A stretch of 43,627 nt of DNA, from NCBI GenBank assembly GCA_031459715.1, contig JAVKIA010000012.1, forward strand, positions 25,267 through 68,893, in the 5' to 3' direction. This document shows, one piece after another, positions 24,160 through 33,445 of the stretch (the first letter of the stretch is position 1; every line of letters begins with the position of its first letter). A program made the position numbers and the translations under genes. The DNA comes from Armatimonadota bacterium. GTDB taxonomy: Bacteria > Sysuimicrobiota > Sysuimicrobiia > Sysuimicrobiales > Humicultoraceae. Below the pieces are notes generated by a model that had not been told where the DNA came from, searched no databases, and saw only the letters and a list, made by a program, of their open reading frames with translations.

Positions 24160-24525
24160 TCAGGCGGCTTCCACCCGGATGTGCGTGACCTGCTCTGTCC
24201 CCGCCTTGGGCATGCAGACCTCCAGCACCCCGTCGCGGTACCTGGCCCGCGCCTGACCCGGCGCCACCGGCAGCGGCAGGGGGATGATCCTTCGCCGCCC
24301 ACCGGCGGCGAGGGTGAGGGTCTGTGCGCTCAGGCTGACCTCGATGCGGTCGGGATCGGCGTCAGGCAGTTCGGCGCGCAGGACCAGCATGGTCTCCGTC
24401 TCCCACATCACCGGCGCGTCGCGGAAGAGTGGCGGCCGGCAGCTGTAGACCTCCTCGAAGAGGTGCTCCATGGACTCGCGCAACGTGATCAATTCGTCCA
24501 GGACATCCCACCGCCCGGGACGCAT
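24160..24525 (-). CDS. Small heat-shock protein, Hsp20/alpha-crystallin family
   Basis: An ATP-independent holdase chaperone. The 121-residue product has a short N-terminal arm with a helix (ELITLRESMEHLFEEVY) and an alpha-crystallin domain. The domain runs from about residue 40 (WETETMLVLRAELPDADPDRIEVS) to the GVLEVCMPKAG motif near 98-108. The C-terminal HIRVEAA resembles a shortened I-x-I/V tail. ATG 24525 follows AGGAGG at six bases; the frame upstream to 24747 is not used. It precedes deoC by ten bases, an unusual pairing. Confidence 0.9.
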   Translation of the reverse strand: MRPGRWDVLDELITLRESMEHLFEEVYSCRPPLFRDAPVMWETETMLVLRAELPDADPDRIEVSLSAQTLTLAAGGRRRIIPLPLPVAPGQARARYRDGVLEVCMPKAGTEQVTHIRVEAA

Positions 24526-24679
24526 GTCCGCCTCCTGCCGCCCCTGCGCTTCCTTCCCTCCCCAGGATAGGCAGCCGCTCCCCGGGCCGGCATCGGGTTG
24601 GCGCCTGATTCTTCCCTCCCCCGGGGTGGCCGTCCGTGCATATACCTGGGGATCGGCGCCAGGGGAGGCTGTCAGCACT

Positions 24680-25274
24680 CTTGACCACGGCCCCGCCGCC
24701 TCGGTCATCGGCTTCCTGGGCAACGAGGGAGTGGCGATCTTTCGCATTCGGGTGGGGCGGGAGATCGGCAGCGCGGCGCTGGTCGCCGACGGCTACCACG
24801 CGCGGGTGGACGGCTGGACGAGCCTGGCCGTGCTCGCGGGGGCGGTGGGAGTCTGGCTGGGCTACCCGCTGGCCGACTCGTTCGCCGGGCTGGGCATCAC
24901 CGCAGCCATCCTGGTCATCGTGTGGCAGTCGGGGAAGGCGGTCTTTACCCGGATCCTGGACGGGGTGGAGCCCGAGGTCATCGAGGCACTGGTCCACGCC
25001 GCTGGGCACGTGCCCGGGGTGCAGGGGGTCACCGACGTGCGTGCCCGCTGGATCGGCCACTACCTGGAGGCAGAGTTGAATGTTGCCGTGCCCGCCACGC
25101 ACTCGGTGGCCGAAGGGCACCGTATCGCCAGGGAGGTCCACCACCAGCTCCTGCACCACGTCCCCTACCTAAAGTCGGGCCACCATCCACGTCGATCCTG
25201 CCGGTGAGTTCGGAGAGACCCACCACCGGATCTCCGCTCACACGCACGACGGGCTGCCGGTGCACTCCCACTAG
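24680..25274 (+). pseudogene. Broken CDF-family metal efflux gene (front third lost, frameshift near the end)
   Basis: From about 24695 the frame reads as the second half of a cation diffusion facilitator: VIGFLGNEGVAIFRIRVG, then SAALVADGYHARVDGWTSLA with the HxxxD-type metal residues. Two further membrane helices follow, then the cytoplasmic domain with VRARWIGHYLEAELNV and HHQLLHHVPYL. The first three membrane helices are missing upstream and no start fits. Near 25172-25181 the frame shifts by one: the family ending AtIHVDP resumes in the +1 frame (ATIHVDPAGEFGE) and runs to the stop at 25272-25274. Intact members have about 300 residues and need six helices, so this copy should not function. 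Confidence 0.85.
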
Positions 25275-25402
25275 GGCCCCTCAGTTGCGCCCCATTGCTC
25301 GATATGGACCGACCGTCCGTAGTGCAGGGCTCCGCCGGCCTCCACCATCTCCAGATAGAAGGTAGCCAGCAGCAGGATGGCGACTTCGTTAACAGGCGTC
25401 AT
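25271..25402 (-). CDS. Small ORF of 43 residues after a broken permease gene
   Basis: ATG 25402 follows GGAGGGACGATCGCC, a fair ribosome site, and encodes 43 residues with a hydrophobic N-terminal half (NEVAILLLATFYLEMVEAGG) and a polar tail. It is the only candidate gene in the 25275-25430 gap. Its stop shares the CTAG tetramer with the end of the CDF pseudogene on the other strand. It lies 28 bases downstream of the frameshifted DppC gene and could be the start of a gene cut off by the same deletions, or a small membrane protein. I do not recognise it. Confidence 0.4.
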   Translation of the reverse strand: MTPVNEVAILLLATFYLEMVEAGGALHYGRSVHIEQWGATEGP

Positions 25403-25430
25403 GGCGATCGTCCCTCCAGGCTGGTGTCTG

Positions 25431-26310
25431 CTACCGCATGGCTCGCAGGCGGGGATTGAGGACCTCTTCCAGGGCGAAGCCGGTGAAGGCGAAGCCCAGG
25501 ACGGCCAGGGTGATGAGCAGCCCCGGCGGGAAAACCCACCAGAGCCAGGCGCCGCTGAGGAAGGCGCTGCGCACCTGCGCGTAGTACAGGATCGAGCCCC
25601 ACGACTTTGCCGTGGGATCTCCCAGGCCCAGGAAGGAGAGCGAGGCTTCAATCAGGATGGCGTTGCTGGCCGCCAGGATGAACTGCGCCAGGGAGAGCGA
25701 GAGTACCCCCGGCAGGACTTGCCGCCGGAGGATGCGGCCGGCGGAGGCGCCCACCGCCCGCGCCGCGTCCACGTAGTCCAGCGAGCGCAGCGACACCACC
25801 TGCGCCCGCACCACCCGGGGCCGGCCGCGCCCACACCAGCAGGCCGATGACCAGGATGATGTTCCAGAAAGCCGGTCCGGCATACGCAGCCCGCAGGATC
25901 ATCAGCGGGAGGAAGGGGATCACCAGGACCACGTCCACGACCCGCATAAGGGCCACGTCCAGCCAGCCGCCGAAGTACCCGGCCACCGTGCCCACCGCAG
26001 TCCCGATGCCGACGGCCACCAGGGCGGCGAGGAACCCGATCACCAGGGAGATGCGCGCGCCGAAGACAAGTTCGCTGAGAATGTCCTGCCCGATGTCGTT
26101 GGTGCCCAGGGGGTGGCTGCGCGAGGGGGCCTCGAAAGGCCCGCCGCTGGTCTCCTCAGGATTATAGGGGGCGATCCACGGCGCGAAGACGGCGGCCACG
26201 GCCAGCAGGGCGAGCAGCGCCAGCCCCGCCCCTCCCACCGCCCCCAGAGGGCGGCGGGGCCGGAGGCGCACGGGACCGGCGCCGGCGGCCACGGCGGTGG
26301 CGGTGCTCAT
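25431..26310 (-). pseudogene. Frameshifted DppC-family permease
   Basis: The N-terminal part (from ATG 26310) is a normal OppC/DppC start: a membrane helix, APWIAPYNPEETSG, then HPLGTNDIGQDILSELVFGARIS, reaching VIGLLVWARP near residue 160. Then the frame leaves the family and the continuation is found one base over: RVVRAQVVSLRSLDYVDAARAVGAS, LPGVLSLSLAQFILAASNAIL and the end EEVLNPRLRAMR, stopping at 25431. The break is in a GC-rich stretch around 25815-25830, so a sequencing or assembly error is possible. Together the two parts account for a full-length permease of about 290 residues. It is downstream of the binding-protein/permease chimera on the same strand. Confidence 0.85.
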
Positions 26311-26334
26311 GACGTCCTCAGCCTGGTACCGACC

Positions 26335-27051
26335 TCAGGCATGGCGCACCCGGGGGTCGATCAGGGGGTAGAGCAGGTCGGCCAGCACGTTGGCAGCGAT
26401 GACGCTCACGGTGAGGATAAGGAAGGTGGCCTGGATCACCGGGTAGTCGCGGTTGAGCACTGCCTCGTAGAGGAGCCGGCCGAGTACCGGACAGGAGAAG
26501 ACCGTTTCTATCACTGTGGCGCCGCTGGCGATGAATCCCAGGTTGAGCATGAAGACGGTGGAGATCGGCAGCAGGGCGTCCGCCAGCGGGCGCAGGCGGA
26601 ACCCGGCGTGGGGAGCCTTCAGGCGAAAGACCACGGTCTGGGGATTGGGCGCGTCCACGCCCTCCAGGTTGCGCGTGGTCGGCGTCCAGCGCGAGTGGGT
26701 CACTTTCTGCACGTACTCAAAGGTGAACTTCACATCCTCCGACGTCAGCGCCCGGCCATCGTGCCAGCGTAGGTTTGGATGAAGGCTCAGTGTCCAGGTG
26801 CGCCCGTCGCCGGATACCCTGACTTCACGCACCAGCCAGGGGATGGGCTCGTTGTTGGCGTCGGGGTAGAAGAGGGGGTCGTAGACCAGCGTCATGATGT
26901 TCCAGCCGGGATAGCCGCTCTGGTAGGTATAGGGATTCAGGCTTCCCTCGTCCCGCGTGATGGCGAGGCGCACGATGCCGGTCTGTGCCAGACCTGCGGC
27001 CGGCAGGGTTACCAGTACGGGGACCAGGATCAGGGTTAGCCCAGCCCTCAT
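26335..27051 (-). pseudogene. In-frame chimera: front of a family-5 binding protein joined to the tail of a DppB permease
   Basis: Residues 1-23 are a signal peptide. Residues 24 to about 149 are the first lobe of a family-5 binding protein (RLAITRDEGSLNPY, TWTLSLHPNLRWHDGRALTS, NPQTVVFRLKAPHAGF). From about residue 158 the text is the end of a DppB permease: ALLPISTVFMLNLGFIASG, then ATVIETVFSCPVLGRLLYEA, RDYPVIQATFLILT and the terminal LADLLYPLIDPRVRHA. The switch lies between about 26570 and 26610. Roughly 350 residues of binding protein and 240 of permease are missing, so a deletion of about 1.8 kb would explain it. The ribosome site GGGAGGAACGAC and signal peptide are intact, so a 238-residue protein could be made. 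Loss of function is expected. Confidence 0.85.
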
Positions 27052-27196
27052 GTCGTTCCTCCCGGATCCGTACCAGCCTGACCCTGGAGAGACCGGCTCC
27101 GGAGCAGCCGGTGGAAGGACGTCTCCGTGATCAGATGGAAAGGTCTTCCGGACAGGGTCACGGGACGCTCGAGATTGGCGCGCCAAGGGAGTCGGG

Positions 27197-29503
27197 ATGC
27201 AGGACAGTTCGCCACATCATGGACATCACTCCGGCCGCGACCGTGAGCTGGTCTCCCCCGGCACGCCGCCGGCTTCCGGCCAGCCAGCTCCTGGGATCGC
27301 TGGGGGCCACCATCACCGCTACGGGGCCGGCGTCCCATGCACCTGTGGCCGGGAGTGCCTCTCCTGTCAGGAGGCGAACCTGAGTGTAACCTGCGGGTGC
27401 GGGTTCGAGGCCAAGCAGTTCGAGTACGGGCTCGACCGCCGGCTGGCGAGCCACGCTCACCACGCCGCGGGCCACGGCCTGGGGGAGGCTCACGACCACC
27501 AGGCGATGATGGCCGATCCCCGCTTTGCCCGCTTCATGGAGGCGGACATGCGCCGCCGCTTCCTCTGGTCGCTCCTGCTGACGGTCCCGGCCGTCCTCTA
27601 CTCACCCCTGGGGGCCAACTTCCTGAGGGTCAGCCTGCCCCGGCCCATCCCGGCTAACTGGATTCTCTTCTTCCTCACCACCCCCGTGGTTTTCTGGGTG
27701 GGCTCTGTCTTCCTGGCCGGCGCCTTCCGCTCGCTGCGGAAGAGGACCCTGAACATGTCGGTGCTGATCAGCGTGGGTGTGCTGGCGGCGTACCTGTTCA
27801 GCGTCCTCATCACCCTGCTGCGCGCCGGGGAGACGTTCTACGAGGCGGCGGCCATGCTGGTCACCTTCGTCCTGTTTGGCCACTGGATGGAGATGCGGTC
27901 CCGGCGCGGTACCTCCGAGGCTCTGCGGGCGCTCTTTAGCCTGGTCCCGCCCAGGGCGCGCGTGGTGCGGGACGGCGCCGTGGCGGAGATCCCTACCAGC
28001 GAAATCAAGGTTGGCGATCTTGTGGAGCTGCGTCCGGGGGACCGGGTGCCAGTGGACGGCATTGTCACCGAGGGCGAGACCGCGGTGGACGAGGCCCTGG
28101 TCACCGGTGAGTCCATCCCCGTGCCCAAGGGGCCCGGGAATCCCGTGATCGCCGGAACCATCAACCAGTCCGGTTCGGTCCGCTTCAGGGCCACGAAAGT
28201 CGGCGACCAGACCGCCCTGGCCCAGATCGTCAGACTGGTGGAGGAAGCTCAGGCGTCCAAGGCGCCCGGGCAGCGGCTGGCTGACCGCTGGGCCCAGTAC
28301 CTGGTAATCCTGGCCGTGGGTGCCGGCATGGCCACCTTCGGCTTCTGGTACGGGTGGATGCGCGAGCCTGTGCTGCTGGCGCTCACCTTTGCCATCTCCG
28401 CCGTGGTCATCGCCTGCCCGGACGCTCTGGGATTGGCCACGCCCACCGCCGTGGCCGTGGGCACCGGACTGGGGGCCAGCCACAACATTCTGATCAAGAA
28501 CGCCGCCACGCTGGAGCAGGTCTCCCGCATCACCGCCATCGTGCTGGACAAGACGGGGACGCTGACGGAGGGACGGCCGCGCATCACCCAGGTGGTGGGC
28601 GCCAACGGGGTTTCCGCGGACGAGGTGGTGCGCCTGTCCGCCGCGGCGGAGGCCCGTTCGGGACACCCCCTCAGCCGGGCCGTGCTGGAGGAAGCCGAGC
28701 GGCGGCATATTGAGGTCGATCAAGCCATCACCGACTTCGAGAACCTGGCCGGGCACGGGGTACGCGCCACAGTCGGCGACCGCGAGGTCCTGGTGGGTAC
28801 GGCCAGGCTGATGCGCCAGCGGAACGTCGATCTCCGCCCGCTGGAGAGCGACCTGCAGAGGCTGCTTGGGGAAGGCCAGACCCTCATGATCGTCGCCGTG
28901 GACGGCCGGGCGGTGGGCGTGGTCGCTGCCGCCGATCCCGTACGCCCCACCTCCCGCCGCGCCGTCCTGGAGCTGAAGCGTCTGGGGATCGAGGTCGCCA
29001 TGATCACCGGCGACAACCTTCCCACCGCGGAGGCGGTGGCCCGCCAGCTGGGGATTGCCCGCGTCTTCGCCGAGGTCCTCCCGGAGCAGAAGGCACAGTA
29101 CGTTAAGCGGCTGCAGCAGGAGGGCAGGTTCGTGGCCATGGTCGGCGACGGGGTGAACGACGCGCCGGCCCTGGCCCAGGCGGACATCGGCATGGCCATC
29201 GGTGCCGGCACCGATGTGGCCATCGAGACGGCGGACGTGGTGCTGATGCGTTCCGACCCGGCCGACGTGTTGCGGGCCATCTTCCTCTCCCGCGCCACCG
29301 TGGGCAAGATGCGGCAGAACCTCTTCTGGGCGTCCGCATACAACATCCTGGCCATTCCCGTGGCCGCGGGCCTTCTCTACCCGCGGTTCGGCATCATGCT
29401 GCGGCCGGAGTGGGCCGCCCTGCTCATGTCCGCCTCTTCGGTGATCGTGGCCACCAATGCGGTGATGCTGAAGCGGGTGGGGCGCAGGCTTCAGGAGATG
29501 TGA
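27197..29503 (+). CDS. P1B-type heavy-metal (probably Cu+) ATPase with CPD motif
   Basis: A membrane pump that would export copper or a related metal. The 768 residues start with a His/Cys-rich region (about 1-105: HHGHH, GGHHH, CTCGRECLSC, CGCG, HAHH) instead of a standard GMTCxxC domain. Actuator motif TGES, phosphorylation site D451 in DKTGTLTEG, the SGHP nucleotide motif and GDGVNDAPAL (near 650) are intact. The metal motif is C407-P-D409, not CPC. Helix 7 has the Cu-type YN pair (WASAYN) and helix 8 has MSASSVIVATN, both like CopA. ATG 27197 follows AAGGGAG. The MmgE/PrpD gene begins four bases after its stop. Confidence 0.92.
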   Translation: MQDSSPHHGHHSGRDRELVSPGTPPASGQPAPGIAGGHHHRYGAGVPCTCGRECLSCQEANLSVTCGCGFEAKQFEYGLDRRLASHAHHAAGHGLGEAHDHQAMMADPRFARFMEADMRRRFLWSLLLTVPAVLYSPLGANFLRVSLPRPIPANWILFFLTTPVVFWVGSVFLAGAFRSLRKRTLNMSVLISVGVLAAYLFSVLITLLRAGETFYEAAAMLVTFVLFGHWMEMRSRRGTSEALRALFSLVPPRARVVRDGAVAEIPTSEIKVGDLVELRPGDRVPVDGIVTEGETAVDEALVTGESIPVPKGPGNPVIAGTINQSGSVRFRATKVGDQTALAQIVRLVEEAQASKAPGQRLADRWAQYLVILAVGAGMATFGFWYGWMREPVLLALTFAISAVVIACPDALGLATPTAVAVGTGLGASHNILIKNAATLEQVSRITAIVLDKTGTLTEGRPRITQVVGANGVSADEVVRLSAAAEARSGHPLSRAVLEEAERRHIEVDQAITDFENLAGHGVRATVGDREVLVGTARLMRQRNVDLRPLESDLQRLLGEGQTLMIVAVDGRAVGVVAAADPVRPTSRRAVLELKRLGIEVAMITGDNLPTAEAVARQLGIARVFAEVLPEQKAQYVKRLQQEGRFVAMVGDGVNDAPALAQADIGMAIGAGTDVAIETADVVLMRSDPADVLRAIFLSRATVGKMRQNLFWASAYNILAIPVAAGLLYPRFGIMLRPEWAALLMSASSVIVATNAVMLKRVGRRLQEM

Positions 29504-29507
29504 GATC

Positions 29508-30878
29508 ATGACCCAGGCCGAACAGCTTGCTGCCTTTGTCGTCGCCACCTCCTACCAGGACCTCTCCGCCGAGGCGGTGCGGCAGTTGAAGATCCGCGTG
29601 CTGGACGCGCTGGGCTGCGCCATCGGCGCGCTGGACGGCGAACCGGTGCGGCTGGTGCGGGCCTACGTGGAGGAGTTTGCCGGGGCCCCCCGGTGCACGC
29701 TCATCGGGGGCGGGGCGGCTGCGCCGGACCGGGCCAGCCTTTACAACAGCGCTCTGGTGCGCTACCTGGACTTCAACGACAGCTACGTCGCTCCAGGCGA
29801 GACTTGCCATCCCAGCGACAACCTGGGGGCGGTGCTGGCCGCCGCCGAGTATGCCGGTGGCGACGGACGCAGCCTGCTCACTGCCCTGGCCGTGGCCTAC
29901 CAGGTGCAGTGCCGCCTATGTGATGTGGCCCCGGTGCGGGCCAGGGGCTTCGACCACACCACCCAGGGCTCCTATGCCGTGGCGGCCGGCGTCTCCCGGG
30001 CCCTGGGGCTGGATGCGCAGCGCACCGCCAACGCCCTGGCCATCAGCGGGACCGCCTTCAACGCGTTGCGGGTCACCCGCACCGGGCCGCTCTCCCACTG
30101 GAAGGGCCTGGCTTATCCCAACACCGCCGCCTCCTGCACCCACGCCACCTTCCTGGCAGCGTGCGGGATCACCGGTCCGCCCCTGGTCTTCGAGGGCAAC
30201 AAGGGCTTCATGGAGTCCATCGCCGGTCGATTCACCATCGACTGGTCCCGGGAGGACCTGGAGCGGGTGAGGCGGACCAGCGTGAAAAAGTACAATGCGG
30301 AGTTCCACTCGCAGTCCACGCTGGAGGCGGTTCTGGAGCTGCGGACCGAGCACCGAATCCGAGCGCAGGAAGTGGAGCGCGTGGAAATCGACACCTTCGA
30401 CGTCGCCTACCACATCATTGGCGGCGGGGAGGAGGGGGACAAGACGGTGGTCCGCACCAAGGAGGAGGCAGACCACAGCCTGCACTACATGACCGCAGTG
30501 GCCCTGCTGGACGGGCAGGTCCTTCCCGAGCAATACACGCCACAGCGCATCCACAGCGGCGACGTGCAGACGCTGCTGCGGAAAGTCTCGGTGCGGCCGG
30601 TGGAGGAGTTCAGCCGGCAGTTCCCGGCGCGCATGCCCTGCCGCGTTCGCATCGTCCTGGGCGATGGGCGAATACTGGTCCGGGAGAAAGAAGACTACGA
30701 AGGGTTCTGGACCCGGCCGATGGGCTGGGAAGGAGTTGTGGCCAAGTTCGACCGCCTGGCCGCTCCCTATGCGGATGCCGGTCTGCGGCGGGAGATCGCT
30801 GAGGCGGTGGAGCACCTGGAAGGAATCACCGTGGCCGACCTAATGCGCCTGCTGGCACAGGTCCGCCGGCCGGAGTGA
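29508..30878 (+). CDS. MmgE/PrpD family protein (2-methylcitrate dehydratase-like)
   Basis: Family members dehydrate or isomerise small hydroxy- or unsaturated polycarboxylic acids (2-methylcitrate dehydratase, cis-aconitate decarboxylase). The 456-residue product shows LDALGCAIGALDGEPVRLV near residues 30-48, RYLDFNDSYVAPGETCHPSDN near 85-105, then LPEQYTP near 340. The residue patterns HPSDN and the KKYNAEFHSQ segment match the family. The start is four bases after the P-type ATPase stop. A synthase-like gene follows 55 bases later. No prpB or prpC is present, so a methylcitrate role is unlikely; the substrate is unknown. Confidence 0.88.
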   Translation: MTQAEQLAAFVVATSYQDLSAEAVRQLKIRVLDALGCAIGALDGEPVRLVRAYVEEFAGAPRCTLIGGGAAAPDRASLYNSALVRYLDFNDSYVAPGETCHPSDNLGAVLAAAEYAGGDGRSLLTALAVAYQVQCRLCDVAPVRARGFDHTTQGSYAVAAGVSRALGLDAQRTANALAISGTAFNALRVTRTGPLSHWKGLAYPNTAASCTHATFLAACGITGPPLVFEGNKGFMESIAGRFTIDWSREDLERVRRTSVKKYNAEFHSQSTLEAVLELRTEHRIRAQEVERVEIDTFDVAYHIIGGGEEGDKTVVRTKEEADHSLHYMTAVALLDGQVLPEQYTPQRIHSGDVQTLLRKVSVRPVEEFSRQFPARMPCRVRIVLGDGRILVREKEDYEGFWTRPMGWEGVVAKFDRLAAPYADAGLRREIAEAVEHLEGITVADLMRLLAQVRRPE

Positions 30879-30933
30879 GCCGGCGGGGGTCCGCACCGGT
30901 GTGAGGTAAGCCAGACCCGAAGGAGGAACGATC

Positions 30934-31899
30934 ATGACCAGAGCACGTGGTGGTGCCAGGAGTGGTCGGCGCAGGGTCGCGGCGCCGGCCAGGCGACCGC
31001 GACCCGCGCGGGCGGGGACAGTCCCGGCGCTGCGGGAGGAGGCGGCGGTTCCCGCCGCGCCGGAAGCCCGCGCGCCGCTGCTGGAGCGTTCCCTCCCCTT
31101 CCTCAGGATGAATGACCGCCCGCCCAAGCCGCGCACCCGGGGCGTCACCGAGATCCGCGGCCCGTACTACACCCCACTGGGCCGGCGATACCTGGAGGAC
31201 CTGCTGGAGAGCATGGGGGCCTACGTGGATTCCCTGAAGTTCGCCGGCGGGTCGTTCTCCCTGATGCCGCGGCGGGTAGTGACGGATCTGATCGACCTCT
31301 GCCACCGCTATAACGTACTGGTCTCCACAGGGGGCTTCATCGAGTACGTGCTCACCCAGGGGGCCTCCGCCGTGCAGCGGTATATCGAGGAGTGCAAGGC
31401 GCTGGGCTTCGACATCATCGAGCTCTCCACCGGCTTCCTCAGCATTCCCAGCGACGACTGGCTGCGCCTGGTGGAGAAGGTGCGCCAGGCCGGGTTGAAG
31501 GCCAAGCCGGAGGTGGGCATCCAGTACGGCGCCGGCGGCGCCACCGCGGCGGCAGAGCTGGCCGCAGAGGGGACGCGCGACGTGGAGTGGGCCATCGCCC
31601 AGGCCAAGCGGTTCCTCCAGGCGGGCGCTTCCATGATCATGATCGAGTCGGAGGGCATTACCGAGAGTGTGACCACCTGGCGCACGGACATCCCCGCGAA
31701 GATCGTGAACACCCTGGGCCTGGAGGCGGTGATGTTTGAGGCCGCCGACCCGGATGTCTTCTCCTGGTACATCAAGAACTACGGCCCGGAGGTGAACCTC
31801 TTCGTCGACCACAGCCAGATCGTGCAGCTGGAGTGTCTGCGCTCGGGGATCTGGGGGACGAAGAGCACCTGGGGCCGGGTGGTGACCTATAAAGGGTGA
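30934..31899 (+). CDS. ComA-like phosphosulfolactate synthase homologue with Arg-rich extension
   Basis: The domain from about residue 59 to the end resembles ComA, which adds sulfite to phosphoenolpyruvate to give phosphosulfolactate, the first step to coenzyme M. Supporting text: RPPKPRTRGVTEIRGPYYT, then GAYVDSLKFAGGSFSLMPR, VSTGGFIEYVLTQG, and GFDIIELSTGFLSIPSDDWLRLVEK. The end includes VNLFVDHSQIVQLECLRSGIWG. A TIM-barrel of about 250 residues fits. ATG 30934 has a textbook GAAGGAGGAACGATC site, so the 58-residue Arg/Ala/Pro-rich extension is probably made. ComA-like proteins also occur in bacteria and plants that lack coenzyme M, so the reaction here is uncertain. Confidence 0.8.
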   Translation: MTRARGGARSGRRRVAAPARRPRPARAGTVPALREEAAVPAAPEARAPLLERSLPFLRMNDRPPKPRTRGVTEIRGPYYTPLGRRYLEDLLESMGAYVDSLKFAGGSFSLMPRRVVTDLIDLCHRYNVLVSTGGFIEYVLTQGASAVQRYIEECKALGFDIIELSTGFLSIPSDDWLRLVEKVRQAGLKAKPEVGIQYGAGGATAAAELAAEGTRDVEWAIAQAKRFLQAGASMIMIESEGITESVTTWRTDIPAKIVNTLGLEAVMFEAADPDVFSWYIKNYGPEVNLFVDHSQIVQLECLRSGIWGTKSTWGRVVTYKG

Positions 31900-31914
31900 T
31901 GGGAGGGATGGTGC

Positions 31915-32271
31915 GTGGCCAAAGATCCGTTCACCCAGGCACTGCGCCGCCGTGACCAGATCACCATCACCACCATCGGGCGGCGCACCGGGCGGGCCAT
32001 CGCCCTACCCGTCTGGTTCGTCCTGGAGCGGGGACGGGTGTGGCTTCTGCCAACACGGGGGAGGCGGAACCACTGGTTCCGCAACCTGTTGGCCAACCCC
32101 ACGCTGACCGTGCGCGCGGGGCGGTACCGCCGCACCTTCACCGTGCGGCCGCTTGAGAACAAGACCGTGGCCCGTCGGGTAGCGGCCCGGTTTCGCGCCA
32201 AGTACGGGCCAGAGCAGGTGGGGGAATACTACAGCGGTTTCGACGCCGCAGTGGAGGTCCGCCTCTTGTAA
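31915..32271 (+). CDS. Deazaflavin (F420)-dependent nitroreductase-family protein
   Basis: The 118-residue product matches the DUF385 / Ddn-like split beta-barrel family, small enzymes that bind F420 or flavin and reduce diverse substrates. Typical segments are ITTIGRRTGRAIALPVWFV near residues 18-36, then the LLPTRGRRNHWFRNLLANPTLTVRAG stretch. GTG 31915 is placed seven bases after GGGAGGG; another GTG at 31911 is out of frame. It lies 15 bases after the ComA-like gene and is probably co-transcribed. Whether the host makes F420 cannot be told from this window. Confidence 0.85.
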   Translation: MAKDPFTQALRRRDQITITTIGRRTGRAIALPVWFVLERGRVWLLPTRGRRNHWFRNLLANPTLTVRAGRYRRTFTVRPLENKTVARRVAARFRAKYGPEQVGEYYSGFDAAVEVRLL

Positions 32272-32332
32272 GGGAAGGAGAGGGTAGAGCGAGAATGCTT
32301 CTGCCCTCCGGCACAGGGCGCAGCGACGCTGC

Positions 32333-33364
<1,032 letters not shown>

Positions 33365-33445
33365 CTCTTCAGCTAACCATGTTCCCGGTTGGACGGACCG
33401 CCAGGCCGCGCCCGCAGCCTGCCCGGCGGGAAAGCCTGGTGAACC

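Noticed and set aside
22097-25274. CTAG shared by opposing stop codons at 22097-22100 and 25271-25274 as a special signal
   Set aside because: Any pair of convergent genes ending in TAG with this spacing gives CTAG; two cases are not evidence of function.
27100-27196. Possible MerR/CueR-type operator (GGAAAGGTCTTCC) before the copper-type ATPase
   Set aside because: The dyad is short and does not match the known spacing between promoter boxes, and no regulator gene is nearby.
27158-27499. A 113-codon minus-strand frame opposite the ATPase N-terminus
   Set aside because: No ribosome site or family match; the opposing frame has the His/Cys clusters expected of a metal ATPase and a good start.
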